Positions 11,689 through 22,872 of a stretch of 64,000 nucleotides of DNA are shown here, piece after piece. Numbering within the stretch: position 1 is the first letter of the stretch; each line of letters starts with the position of its first letter. This stretch comes from Apodemus sylvaticus (Eukaryota > Chordata > Mammalia > Rodentia > Muridae): NCBI RefSeq assembly GCF_947179515.1, contig NC_067488.1:37555342-37619341 (forward strand), given 5' to 3'. The notes beneath the pieces are model-generated. The model was not told the origin of the DNA, ran no database searches, and saw nothing but the letters and a program-made list of their open reading frames with translations. The translations under genes and the position numbers were made by a program.

Positions 11689-11689
11689 C

Positions 11690-12020
11690 TCTGTGTGTGT
11701 GCACGTGTGCACAAATGTGCATGTAAATGAGTGCATGCATGCGTATGTATGTATGTAATGTATGTATATGTGTATGTATATATGTATGTGTGTGTGTGTC
11801 TCAGTATGGATGGATATATATGCATGTATGTGTGTATCTCTGTATTTATGTGTGTATATGTGTGTATGTGTGCACATAAGAATATATATATATATATTTA
11901 CTCAAATATATGTATATGTGTGTGTGTGTGTGTTTAAGTGTGTGTATGAATGTGTGTATGCCTTAGTGTATATGTGTGAGTGTGTGTATATCTCCTTATG
12001 TTTGTGTGTGTCATATAAAT
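11690..12020. repeat. (TG)n/(TATG)n microsatellite
   Basis: About 330 bases of TG, TATG and TA words with imperfections. It directly joins the 3' tail side of the reverse B4-type SINE at 12034-12252, so it probably grew from that SINE's CA-rich tail. Confidence 0.9.
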
Positions 12021-12033
12021 GGTGCTGACTGTC

Positions 12034-12252
12034 CCTCTTCTTTGAGACAAGGTCTCTTGTTTGCTGTTGTACACAGCCAGGCTATCTAACCTTGATGCTT
12101 CTGGAGAGTGTCTTTTCTGTATTTCCCATCTCACCATAAGACTGGTGGGGTTACAGATGAATGCTACTACATTCAGCTTTATATAGGTTCTCAGAACTCA
12201 AACTCAGGTACCCAGACTTGCAGGAAGAGTTCTTTATCTAAAGCCATGAACT
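12034..12252 (-). mobile_element. B4/RSINE-type SINE
   Basis: On the + strand: 'ttgagacaaggtctcttg', 'cagccaggctatctaacc', 'gggttacagatgaatgc', then 'ctcaaactcaggtaccc' and a tRNA-like end. This is the reverse of a tRNA-headed, B1-like rodent SINE. Confidence 0.75.
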
Positions 12253-12279
12253 CTATGTTTTTTTTTTAAGTTGCATATG

Positions 12280-12485
12280 TTTACAACATACCTGCTAGGC
12301 ATCAGGCATTATTTTTAATACCTTGCAAATAGTCAAGCATTTTTTTTCCTTTACCAAACTCCCATGAGGTTGGTGCTTTTGTGATTCCTACTTCACCACT
12401 GACAATAATGATACTTATAAACTTTGAGAGGTCACCTAGCAAATACAGGGCATAGCTGGACATGAATACCAAGTCTGTACTTTCA
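12280..12485 (-). mobile_element. MIR SINE
   Basis: Reverse MIR order: 'tgctaggcatcaggcatt', 'ctcccatgaggttggtgc', 'ctttgagaggtcacctagc', 'agctggacatgaatacc'. The core is preserved and the copy nearly full length. Confidence 0.65.
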
Positions 12486-13690
12486 AGTGTGCTGTGTCTT
12501 TCTCCTATAGAAAAAACAAAGAGAGGTGAAAGGATTTAGCCATGGTTGATCTTTGGTTGACATGGAACAAAACTCATTAACAATGTCAGCCATCAGTCAA
12601 AGTAATCATATCATCATGTGTGTTTGTGTTTGCTTGTTTCATATATCAAAAGAAGCCTATAAATTTTTATTTGATAATCTGAAAATGAGGGTGAATAATG
12701 AGGAAGGACAATCATGTCAGAAAGCTAGCCCTTGCTTGTAACCACTGGAAGTTAAAAACCATTTTCCCCAACAAACCCTTGCTGATATTCTCCATCTCAA
12801 CCTAATCCCTGGGCTGTTAGCTCTCTGAAAAATGCAGAGTTGTTACAACAGACCATTCTTAGAAACACAGTTGGATTAGCTTTGATGCTTTGCTTAAGCT
12901 AAGTACCAATAAGAAATGCAATATTTTCTCTTGGCATCTGTACCACTAGACGGCATCAAGTACAGTGTCCCTGGCCATCTTTGGGAAGCCAGGCACCAAA
13001 TGAGATAGCTAGATAATTATGTTTCCCTCTGGGATTCATATAGGCTACAAAGGAATTAACGAGGCTGAATTAAGTTGGGGCTTGGAAAAGGCAAGCTATT
13101 TTCTACCCAGGAACAATCTGTTAAGATCATAGAAATCTGGACAAATAACTGTAAAGCACATCTCAGGGAACCATTTTATCTAGCGAGCAATGTGAAGTGA
13201 TTGTCGGGATGAGCCCTGTCCAGCCCTATTACCTCCAATCTTATTTTTGGCAGGTCTCTGTAGAACCATCTAGACAATATCATCTCTCAACAGTGTTACA
13301 CTGGATGTGCCTGAAAAGTTAATCCTGTCTCCTTTTTCTGCTTCTTCTTTCTTCCTATTCTGTCCAGAAAAAAATCTGAGATGAATTCTGCAATGGGCAA
13401 GGTATTTCATTTCTGATTGACCCTGATTCATTATAAATAAAGATGAATATGCATGCCTATGCAAGACTGAGGTGGAAATGAAGAGAAAAAAACAGAGTTG
13501 TTTTTGTGCCTTTGACACTGAATGTATTTCTTCCTGATTAATCTCGACACTTAGACTTTTCAATCATCAATGAAAAGGATGTTTTAATAATATATTTGCT
13601 GTTTGTCTGTAACAATTGAATAAAGAAACTATCATATTTTCCTGCTTAATAAAAATAATTGTACTATTATTGACTATTTACAAAAATATA
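12486..13690. other. Unassigned non-coding sequence
   Basis: No gene, RNA or clear repeat over 1.2 kb. The minus-strand 97-codon frame near 13.3-13.6 kb has no recognisable domain. Confidence 0.5.
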
Positions 13691-13692
13691 CA

Positions 13693-13765
13693 TGTGGATG
13701 GATGGATAGATAAACGGATGGCTAGACTAATAGAGGATAAATAGATGGAGGGATGAATAGATGTA
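13693..13765. repeat. Degenerate (GATG)n/(GATA)n
   Basis: Interrupted GATG and GATA units, an old decayed tetranucleotide tract. Confidence 0.7.
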
Positions 13766-13879
13766 GTGATCATAAGAATATAGATATATGATATTAAGCT
13801 TTTACAGAGGCAATACAATGAGTATTTATATTGAATTAGAGAAAAAGAATTGAACTATTATGAACTGCAGTTGTTTTCA

Positions 13880-14045
13880 GGTCCTTTTGTATCAGGTACT
13901 GCATCAATGTTTCAGAAGTCTCTTAATAAACCAGATATTTTGCACAATTTTTACACCCGCTTAATGGATGTGAAAATTTGGTCTCAAATTCATTGACCAA
14001 AACTATAATTGAAGTAAGTGAAAAATCAGAATTTAATCTTGATGT
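13880..14045 (-). mobile_element. MIR SINE
   Basis: Reverse MIR pattern: 'ttgtatcaggtactgcatc', 'cttaatggatgtgaaaatttgg', 'gaagtaagtgaaaaatcagaatttaatc'. Low identity but the right order. Confidence 0.5.
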
Positions 14046-15125
14046 AAGACCACCTATGCGGGCACAGGGTCTTGACCATCCAATCATTTTTACCAAGATA
14101 TACAGGGATTTATAGTGCTGAAATATATAGATTCCATCTACTATGTCACTGGAGCAGAAGCCGAGAAACGCATGGGCACTAATCCTTCTGTATGCCAGGT
14201 GTGACATTTATGAGGCTCAGGGAATCAGACAAGTCATAATCTTACTCCGAGTTGTTTTTTCTATTAGTGAAATGAATGAATTGGGCTGAGATGTCCCCAA
14301 GATTCCTAGTATACAGAACATGGACTACATATGATATCATGGACCATTTTACTATCTTTGGCTACCTGGCTTTCAGATTACTGTGGCTTTCAGGGTGGGC
14401 AAATCACTAAAAAGGTGATCTATATCCCTGAATTGACCATTAACAGGGAGACAGGTTGATTGGCTGTACCCAGCAAGTTCTGGGTACTAACATCATTTGT
14501 AGAATGAAAGAAATCTCACTAAACAGCAGGATTTCGGAACTAGCACTGTGAGTATGCACTAAAGATGCCAGAGGATTGAGAAGAGGTTGTAAAGAGAGTG
14601 ATTTTTTACTTAGTTTGAAGTAAAGAAACAGGCAAAACCAAGACAAAAAATTGCGATCTCACAATCATTTCTCTGCAGAATTCTGCTACACAGTGGGGTG
14701 TCCTGAAACATCCCATCATTCCACAGTAGCTCACATGTGGAGTAGACCCCCTTCCAAGCAACCTGCAGAGCCTCTCTGAAGCTCCCAAGGATGCTGTAGC
14801 CATTCATGGTAACATATGGTTAGCTCTTCCTTGCTTAGACGCTTTCTGCTTTCTTGTTCTTTTTCTTCAATTTCATCATCTTGCATTCACAAGTGCAGTC
14901 TAATAAAGCATCGGTGACAATTAACATCTTTGAGTCTGGCTCCCACTTTTCCTGGGACACTTGAGATTCACATATTTGTGAATACGAGTTCAATATCTGC
15001 CTTTGATAACCTATTTTTAACCACTGTCCAAGAAATGTATTGTTTGTGGTAAAAATCAACAAAAATAACTCAGATGGTTGGTTGGATGCCTTTCACAGCT
15101 ACTATGTCACCTCTGACTACCCCTA
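14046..15125. other. Unassigned non-coding sequence
   Basis: There is a faint MIR-like stretch at about 14.21-14.28 kb. Otherwise no gene or repeat is recognised. Confidence 0.45.
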
Positions 15126-15131
15126 GTATCA

Positions 15132-15215
15132 AGGAATGTATATATTTATGTGTATGTGTATATGTATGTGTGTATGTGTGTGTATGTGTATGCATGTATA
15201 TAATATAGACATTAG
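15132..15215. repeat. (TATG)n/(TG)n microsatellite
   Basis: Imperfect TATG, TGTA and TG units. Confidence 0.85.
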
Positions 15216-15735
15216 ATATATGTAAACTCTCCCCAGATATCATAGAACGTGCCAAAACAATTTATAAAACTTTGTTCTCATAATTTTCTACTTGACTAAG
15301 AGAACAAACAGATAATTTTTGGATAATTTGTAGCTCACAGATATCTGCACATATCCTCAAACTGATAGGGGATTAATCATAGATAATGCTTAGCCAAACA
15401 GCTTGTTCTTTCTGGAGAAAACAGCTCAAAACAGTTGTTGGTAACTTCAAGATTGAAAAAAAATGACTAAAACTAAAGGGACCTTCACAAAATTCATTTC
15501 CTCAGTAGCTAATGCTCAGCATGATTAAATAATACCATAATAACAGATGGGTAGTTAGAGAAGGTCAATAGTTCCACCTATTCAGGTGGTCTGTATCTGG
15601 TGTCCACAGACAAGGCAGTGATGGCCTCTTGAAAGCTTCATCAGTATCAATTAAAAAGAACTGCCAATGTATGCTGGTGGTGGAGGATCACTTAGTAGTA
15701 CTTATGAGGCCCTGGGTGTGAACTCCAACACTTCA
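15216..15735. other. Unassigned non-coding sequence
   Basis: No gene or recognised repeat. Confidence 0.5.
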
Positions 15736-15736
15736 G

Positions 15737-15822
15737 ACGATGATGGTGATGGTGATGGTGATGATGGTGGTGGTGGTGGTGGTGGTGGTGGTGGTGAGGG
15801 AGGGAGGTGGTGGTGGTGACAA
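15737..15822. repeat. (GATGGT)n/(GGT)n microsatellite
   Basis: GATGGT units pass into a run of about ten GGT triplets and then more GGT after a short GGGA interruption. It gives Pro- or Thr-rich frames on the minus strand that are not genes. Confidence 0.9.
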
Positions 15823-16195
15823 TAACAAGAAAAAGATGATGAAGGGGAAGTATAGAGAGGAGAAGGAGTAAAGGTCCGATGATAGCAGAGGGGATAAGCT
15901 AAATGAATGGGTGAGCAATGAGTTTTTATCATACTCTGTTAAGAGGTAGCTATTATGGACTCTACTGTGTTGCCTAGAATGTCATTCTGATTTCTCTCCT
16001 ATTTCTGTTGTATTCTGTCTTCCAATTGAATTCCTCCTTCCATCCGACTGCTCATCTGTCCATCCCAATGAATGACAAATACCTTGTCATTTATGATTGG
16101 ACATTGCCCCATACGTGTGTGGTGCCTTATCTAGCACTTGTTCTTACATTCTTTCAGCAAATATTTATCATCTGTTATATACTAGGTTACTATAT
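15823..16195. other. Unassigned non-coding sequence
   Basis: No gene or recognised repeat. Confidence 0.5.
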
Positions 16196-16196
16196 A

Positions 16197-16288
16197 AACA
16201 CACATTCACACTCTCATACACACACATACACACATTCACATACTCATATACATACACATACACACACACACATACACACACACACTTA
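16197..16288. repeat. (CA)n/(CACATA)n microsatellite
   Basis: CA-rich tract with regular T interruptions (CATACA, CATTCA). Confidence 0.9.
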
Positions 16289-16655
16289 AAGTCTTCTTTT
16301 GGAATTTATATCCTATTGAGGAAAGGCAGGCACAGTAAAATATCCATAATAGAAATGAAGAGAAATAAAACAGGAGTAGAACAGCTAAGTCAGACTTCTT
16401 TCTTTCCCAGATTATTCTGCGTCCACAGGGGCTTCCAAAAAATGGGAGAACTGCATAGAGACTTGAAGCGCCTGAGAGTGGAGGGCTGCAGAGCTATGGT
16501 AGAAGTTGGTGCTAGTTCATATGAGGGCAGGAAAACGGTATGGCCCTTTCTGTAGAGGTCAGGAGAATGTCCTAAGATGTTAATAAGGTCTTTGAACAGC
16601 AAGGGGTTTAGTAACGGAGACTTGAACTCATTCTCTGAGCAGTCAGTGATTTGGC
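16289..16655. other. Unassigned non-coding sequence
   Basis: A 152-codon + frame enters here from the CA tract but shows no domain. No gene is supported. Confidence 0.5.
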
Positions 16656-16659
16656 AGTT

Positions 16660-16846
16660 GTCTAGAGTCTCACTGCTTGGTATGTCTTCAGATCAGCCAC
16701 ATCAGCATCCTGCAGGAACTTGAAGAAATTAATAATCCCAGGCTATCCCTAGGCCCACTGAATCAGAAGTGTTATTTTTATATGATGCCCAGCTGACTCG
16801 GCGGCAAATTAAAGTCCGAGAGACACGGTTTCAACCAGGGTTTGAA
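16660..16846 (+). mobile_element. MER5A-like hAT-Charlie DNA element
   Basis: A non-autonomous DNA transposon relic. It matches MER5A in order: 'tcagatcagccacatcagcatc', 'ggaacttgaagaaatt', 'cccactgaatcagaag', 'gatgcccagctgac' and a degraded inverted end 'gagacacggtttcaacc'. Confidence 0.7.
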
Positions 16847-17335
16847 GAATCATAAAACCTCAATACCCATCCACATCTGATGCCTGTTGCATTGAATCTC
16901 TGAGGGGGATAACAGAGAGAATTTTCAAAATCTAAGCATGAAAGTTACAACGTGGAATTTCTTCTTGGTTCTGGCTTCTGTACACTGTTGTGAGCAGATA
17001 TTCAACTGTGACACAATTTGGAGAATAAGAAACCACACCTCTGACTTCAGGTATAGCCACATTCATCATAAGCTCCCAAAAAAGCTCACTTAAAGAAGCA
17101 AAAACTTCTAAGTGGCAGGAGGTATACATTCACCCTTTGTAAACAGGGGTTCTCTGGTGACTCTTCAAGTGGCTCTGCTGTTGCAGACACAGGGCAGAGC
17201 TGACACACCCATGCTGGGTTTTCTGTTCCTTCCTGAGCAGCACATAAGGATGCTGGAGGAGAGGACATTGGGGATTTGGAGAAAGAAGAGCACGTTGTCC
17301 CTAATCCATATCGACAACAGGCTCTGTTCTTGAGG
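16847..17335. other. Unassigned non-coding sequence
   Basis: No gene or recognised repeat. Confidence 0.5.
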
Positions 17336-17339
17336 AGCA

Positions 17340-17460
17340 GCCAAAACACTTTCTCATCAAAACTGAGTCATACTAAAAAAAGCAAGAAGTAGAGCCAAGA
17401 TTCAAACTTTCTCTAGAACTTTCTTCCCATAACCTTAGTCATGCTATTTGCCAATGAGTA
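17340..17460 (-). mobile_element. Possible MIR SINE fragment
   Basis: 'agtagagccaagattcaaac' matches the reverse MIR 'gcagagccgggattcgaac' segment, with weaker similarity around it. Confidence 0.45.
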
Positions 17461-17836
17461 TCCTTTGAACCATTTCCCCCTGCATTTATACCATCAACCC
17501 TAAATCAATAGGTAGGTGACGGTGACGTGGCAGAAAGCAGCAATCTGGCCAGTCCCCCACTGGAGAATCTTGGCTTGGTTATAGGCTTGGATCTGGCAGG
17601 AATTACTGTTGTCTTAGAAAATGATGTAATCTCTCAAACTCATCTCCTAGAACATTGTGAAAAATACAAATTTCCTACCAACTTACATCCTCTGTTCACA
17701 CATCTCTTCCTTCCCCATATTGGCACCAATATTTAGGGCATTTTCCATAAGAGACCAAAAGATGTGCCTGAGAGCAAGCTCAAGGCCAAGGAGTTCAGAA
17801 TCCTCTCTGGACTTAGCTCTGAAACCAATCCATCTT

Positions 17837-17862
17837 TCCTAAGTTATTGGTTCATTTAGTGT
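17837..17862 (+). repeat. Left arm of 26-bp perfect inverted repeat
   Basis: This arm is the exact reverse complement of 18042-18067. The arms enclose 179 bp that end in a CA tract. Confidence 0.95.
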
Positions 17863-17987
17863 TTTTTAGATTAGCTGGTTTCATCTATTTTCATTGGTCC
17901 AGCTGTGACATTATCCCAAGAGCTTACAGTTCCTGATTCAGATTGTCTTACATTCAAAATTACTTCAGCTAGATGCTGTGATACTCC

Positions 17988-17990
<3 letters not shown>

Positions 17991-18045
<55 letters not shown>
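17991..18045. repeat. (CA)n microsatellite
   Basis: 55 bp of perfect CA units, the last few bases of which run into the right arm of the inverted repeat. Confidence 0.97.
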
Positions 18046-18049
<4 letters not shown>

Positions 18050-18067
18050 TGAACCAATAACTTAGGA
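18042..18067 (-). repeat. Right arm of 26-bp perfect inverted repeat
   Basis: Exact reverse complement of 17837-17862. A purine-rich GGGAGA stretch follows it. Confidence 0.95.
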
Positions 18068-18985
18068 GGGGGGAGAGGGAGAGAGAGTAGAGGAGAGGGA
18101 TGGAGGAAGCAAAAGGGAGGGGAACATGTATACACTCAAAAGGCTTTGATGTCCTCTGTATGCCTTTTTAAAGGAAGACACTGGAATCCTCATCCAGTTA
18201 CTTCTGCTCAAAACAATCTTTATCCTTAATTCTCATGTCCTTTTCTCTATGGAAAATTAATTACCAGCTCTTATGAATAAAGTAGCAAAAGTATCTTTTC
18301 ACAGGTAATCACACTCCCAAGCATGATTCTAGCTTCTGTTCTTGTCACACAACTCACTTCAACAGATCTTACAGTACTTGGGAAGCAAATCTTGTCAGAT
18401 GACTTCTCTCTTCATCCCATGGCAGCTCCTGCTCCTAGGATGGAGCCTGAGTGCCTTCGCCTGCCTTGAGGGAAGAGCCTTAGGGATTGCCCTGTGAAAA
18501 ACTCCAGCTTTTGCCAGCTCTTCCATGAATGCATGCTATTATCATGGTGGACTCCTTGACTTCTGAGTGAAAAGTGCCATTTGTTACTGTGAAACTGAAG
18601 CTGCAGCCTCACTTCCCCTTGTCTCCCTCCCTGAGGACAATTTCTCCATCTTCCTCCCCCTACTAGAAGATGACTTACAGAGAGGTTCCACTGGACACCT
18701 GATCATTGGACTTATGCCCCTGGTGTTTCTGTCAAAGGCCTTAGTAGACGTTACTATTAGTGACAAAGCTGGACTAGATAAGAACTTCCATTAGAAAACA
18801 AGTTTTATCTTTGCCCCATCATTCTGTTCACAGCCATAAGTAGACATTCACTACTGTGTTAAAGAACCAAGAGGTCCCTAACGTCTTATACTCAAAGTCT
18901 AACCAACCATTCATGCTGTCTCTAACTTAGGACAGGCCTTCTTCATTATTGGTGATGCTATGATTACAAGCTTCCGTAAGTTATC
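18068..18985. other. Unassigned non-coding sequence
   Basis: Begins with a short GA-rich stretch (to about 18.12 kb). No gene or clear repeat after that. Confidence 0.5.
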
Positions 18986-18989
18986 TTCC

Positions 18990-19300
18990 TACATCATTTT
19001 GTCCTGTTTCCTCCAACAGAGGCATCATTCTTTTTCCATATTTACGTCTAAAATGCAGATTTGATCATTTTCCTTCCTTTCTGGATTAAAGTTTTTTCAT
19101 AAGCACTATTGTTCGCAGGATAAAATCTAGCCACCTCAAAAATTATACATGGATATGTTCCTTTGTAGTTTTCCCCAGCTTTGAACCTTGGGGAACTGGA
19201 AATGCCCCCAGATTTCCATGTACTTCAGGGATATTTAATATATTTTAAAATATGGCATTTGTTAGCTTCAAATGCCCTCCTGACATGTAAATACGTCATT
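18990..19300 (+). mobile_element. L2 LINE fragment
   Basis: L2 order: 'tctaaaatgcagatttgatc', 'cgcaggataaaatctagcc', then 'atggatatgttcctttgtag'. Heavily diverged, and probably the same ancestral L2 as the piece ending at 19.65 kb. Confidence 0.6.
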
Positions 19301-19309
19301 GTCTTCAAG

Positions 19310-19440
19310 AGTTCATTCATTTCATGTATCAATTAAGAATAACATACTGTGTATCAACATCTCTATCAGGCAACATAGTACAATGATGGACAAGAAAAAT
19401 ATAGATGTGCTTGCTGAAAAGGTCTGAATCTCATGGGGAG
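19310..19440 (+). mobile_element. Ancient mammalian repeat, family unresolved
   Basis: 'ttcattcatttcatgtatc', 'aggcaacatagtacaatgatgg', 'acaagaaaaatatagatg' and 'atctcatggggagagaagg' follow a common mammal-wide repeat. It appears to interrupt the L2. Confidence 0.4.
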
Positions 19441-19469
19441 AGAAGGGTGCTTGTATTTCCCTTCCTAAC

Positions 19470-19652
19470 CAATGCCTCTTTCTGATTCATCATGTACCAC
19501 TCTGTCTGTCAATATGTCTACTCTTGTAGCTTTTTGTTTACACAGATGTCAGATTATACAGGGAAGAACCGTGCCTATTCATCTGGTATCCCCAGCACTG
19601 GAGAATTGTCTGACACATGGTACTTATTGAATAAATGTTTATAGGATAAAGG
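19470..19652 (+). mobile_element. L2 LINE 3' end
   Basis: The terminal L2 pattern is clear: 'agggaagaaccgtgcctatt', 'ggtatccccagcactggag', 'ctgacacatggtacttattg', 'aataaatgttt'. Confidence 0.75.
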
Positions 19653-20312
19653 AGTAAGGACTTGCTTAGTTTTTCCAGTATTTGAAGTTCTGAGGCAATG
19701 GAACACACAATATCTGTCATAAATGGCAGAAGAACAGCTCTCCTCAGAAGAGGACTGGTTTGAACTGGATAGTCCCCCCAGAGAGTAGTTCCACAGCCAA
19801 GTTCAGCAAAAAGTGTCAGCTGTGAAGATGAAGGTTATGACAATAGATGAGCTAAGGTTCCCCCACTAAACAGGATTTCCCACTGGACTCAACCCATAAG
19901 CCTTCCCTATTTCATGCATATATTGAATTTGAGGTTTGGTTGTTGCTGGTAGAGAGAAACAGATTTTTGTTTTTAAAATTTAATCATGATTTAAAACTGT
20001 TGAAATATTTATCAAAATTCAACATGCCTTTTCCACATGACCGATCAGCAATTTTGTGCTAATGGGAAGCTGAAGCCAAACCAAATGCCTATTACTAAGG
20101 AAATGGATTCATATAATATGGTACTTACATACCTTTAAATTATATGCAATGGGAAAAGGCATTGAACTTGATAAGCTTAAAATAGCATGGTTGGTCAAAA
20201 CTGGAATAGAAAAAGAGTAAAATAAAAAAGAGAACATGGATTTCAGGACAACATTATATTTTTAAAATTCATACACTTAAAATGGTATGTATTTTTACAA
20301 GTGTATGAGTGT
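19653..20312. other. Unassigned non-coding sequence
   Basis: No gene or recognised repeat. Confidence 0.5.
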
Positions 20313-20313
20313 G

Positions 20314-20341
20314 ATTAAAGAATATATATATATTCTTTAAT
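20314..20341. repeat. 28-bp perfect palindrome
   Basis: The stretch equals its own reverse complement over all 28 bases, centred on a TA run, with outer arms 'attaaag' and 'ctttaat'. A short CA run follows at once. Confidence 0.95.
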
Positions 20342-20355
20342 GACACACACACACA

Positions 20356-21395
20356 TTACTACAACTGTTGGAAGGGAATATCAACATTAAGAAATAAGAG
20401 GAAGTTTTTAAAAAGACAAGAATTTCAAATTAAATCTGACATGAGCTAGCATGCTATCTTGGAAGACGTCCCATATCCATGCTCCTATAGGTACAGGTAC
20501 ATTACCCCTGGCTACACTACCACAGAAAATATCTCTGTCTTCTGTGTGCCTCCTAAGCCCCCCTCTCTCTCTTACTGTGATAGAACCACATTCTGTGGCC
20601 CATTGGGAGCTCTCCTTTGTGTGCAAAGATGCTGCAGATAACCTTTCCTGCTATAGAGACCTTGGCCATGCTGGCAGTCTTCTCCTGTCAGAGTCTCCCC
20701 TGTAACTACAATTGAGTACCAGGACTTATTCAGGCCAGAGTTTGAATCTGATTCCATGGCTCAGCCTGAATGAAACAAGAGGTGGATGCAGTTCCTGTGT
20801 ATGCTCCAGAACAAATCTATCAATGCTTCTTAATCTGGTGCTGGCTATTATCTACTTCATAATCTGTATAATCTGGTGTCCCTACTGCTGAGACCTTTCT
20901 TCTCTGAGTCTCATACAGTTCGTGTGTGTGGTAAGATATCTTTCAGTATGTCACTCCCATCCCAAAATAGCTTCATTTCTTAGGGGAACAAAGTCAGAAA
21001 CCTTCAAAAATACAGGCTGAAAGGAGGGAAGGGGTCTCATGCTTTATCCCACAACAGTGCTGCCTGTGGCTTATCCTGAACGAGCTTCTAAACAATAAAA
21101 TGTTGCTTCTCTATCTGGAAACATATTTCTATTTCTGGTCTAATCTCCCCCACTATACTTTACCATAGAATCTTTTAAATACAAATAAACAGAGAGGATG
21201 CTTTTAAAGACAGTTCTGGATAAATTATGTCTGGCTAAAGCAAGGCTGTCTTATGTAAGTGAATGATTGCGGTTCAGGCATTTATAAGATATATGCCCAT
21301 AAGACAGCACAACACTTGGCTTATCATCAGAAAAATACAAAAAAAAATGATAAAAAGGGCACTGAATACTGATCATTTTCTGAGACCAGTTAACA
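20356..21395. other. Unassigned non-coding sequence
   Basis: No gene or recognised repeat in about 1 kb. Frames up to 84 codons show no domains. Confidence 0.5.
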
Positions 21396-21639
21396 CATAC
21401 AGCAACTACAGAAAGAAGCATTTACTTCTACTTCGGAAGTAGAAAACCAAAGTAATATACCTGAATGTATTACACATCTTGAAACAACATTACCAAAACA
21501 ATAAAGATTTGAACCCAAGTCCAGTTTATTCTAAAGTCTTATATTCACTGTAATAGTAAAGTGATCCATAGTTGTCCAGTAATGACTGAGTTAGCCAGCA
21601 TACTCAATATTGTAAGGCACAACATCACTTCTATGAGTG

Positions 21640-21790
21640 CTACTGAAAGGTAGATGCTTTTTACTGTACAAGACACTAAAATCCCAGCCACAGGTCAGCC
21701 AGACTCTCACCTAAAATAATAGAGTGGATAAGTGGTATAGCTGAAATCAAAACAAGGTCTTGCTCTACCACAAACCTCTGATCTTACTAC
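21640..21790 (-). mobile_element. Possible MIR SINE fragment
   Basis: 'gtggataagtggtatagctgaaatc' resembles the reverse MIR 'agctagtaagtggcagagctgggattc'. Weak elsewhere. Confidence 0.35.
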
Positions 21791-21799
21791 TTCTCAATA

Positions 21800-22620
21800 T
21801 TCCTTAACCAGTCACAGGATAGATGACCCTAATATTCTTCCTTTTTCTTTAAAATGTCTTTGATCCATGTATCTGTAAGCATGAGCCAGAAAACCAAGAC
21901 ACCTATTAGATGACTCTGCCCCAGAAATTTCCTGGTACTTTCTCTCTAGAGTTTCATTAGATTCCATTCAATTGATATTCTTGGTAGGTGACGAAGAGAC
22001 AGTGAAGTTTATCATCTTCGTCTCCCTTCTCATTGTCAAGCCTGCAGATGAGAACAGGAGATACCAGGAAGAAACAGGAAGCATGGCTTGCTCTGGTGTT
22101 AATGATAGCTTCAGGGAGAATGACAGAAACATCTATTTCTTCATTCAACATGAAAGATAGATATCACAAGACACAAGAAGCCCCCAACTCTTAAGTAATC
22201 TGTATATTTTGTTTGAGGAATAAATATGGATAGCAAAGTGCTTTGTAGCCTTATTCTCTGAGGGCTACTAACCATGACTAATATATGTCAGCTTTAGTCC
22301 AATGTCTAGATGAGATGGGAGGACTCATCCCAGGTGTCTGATGCTAGGCCATTTATTCTCAAATGTCTTTTCCAAGTTGCATCTTCTTGGAGAACAATGG
22401 GAGAGTTCAGAGGAAGACTTTGTATAGAGACAGAGAAAGTCGCTGCATCAATGGGATCATTGATCCCTTATTCTCCTTCTCCAATATTTTGATAAAGCCT
22501 CAAATAATGTCACTAAAGAAACTAATTGAGTTATATGTTATATAAATATATGTGCAATATTTCATACTAAAATATGCAAAGAATGAAGCATTGCTATTGA
22601 ATGCTTTCTGAAAGTTTGAC
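21800..22620. other. Unassigned non-coding sequence
   Basis: No gene or recognised repeat. Confidence 0.5.
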
Positions 22621-22624
22621 TCAT

Positions 22625-22872
22625 AATGAGTGTATAATAGTCCACTGAACATTTCTATTACTGGAATTTAGAGTTATTTCTATCTTTTTTATTACTTTAA
22701 TGCTACATTAATTTAATTCTTTTGTATGTAAATATCTTTGTGAGTGTTTATTCCTACTTACTTAGGAGAGTATTCCAAAAGTGAATTACTAGTTAAAAGG
22801 CCTAACCCTGGTAGAAATGAACTCTGGGAAATATTTTTGAAACACAATTTTCAACCTCTATGATTTTGAAAT
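22625..22872 (-). mobile_element. Ancient L1 (L1M-type) fragment
   Basis: Reverse orientation of the old mammalian L1 3' region: 'atctttgtgagtgtttattcc', 'tacttaggagagtattcc', 'aaaagtgaattactagttaa', 'aaggcc'. This belongs to a much older layer than the Lx and L1 copies at 48-59 kb. Confidence 0.6.

Noticed and set aside
16097..16555. 152-codon + open frame
   Set aside because: Its middle is the CA microsatellite and the rest has no domain or supporting signal.
17991..18045. CRISPR-like or tandem array
   Set aside because: Plain CA dinucleotides without spacers. No CRISPR-like array exists anywhere in the window, which is mammalian DNA.
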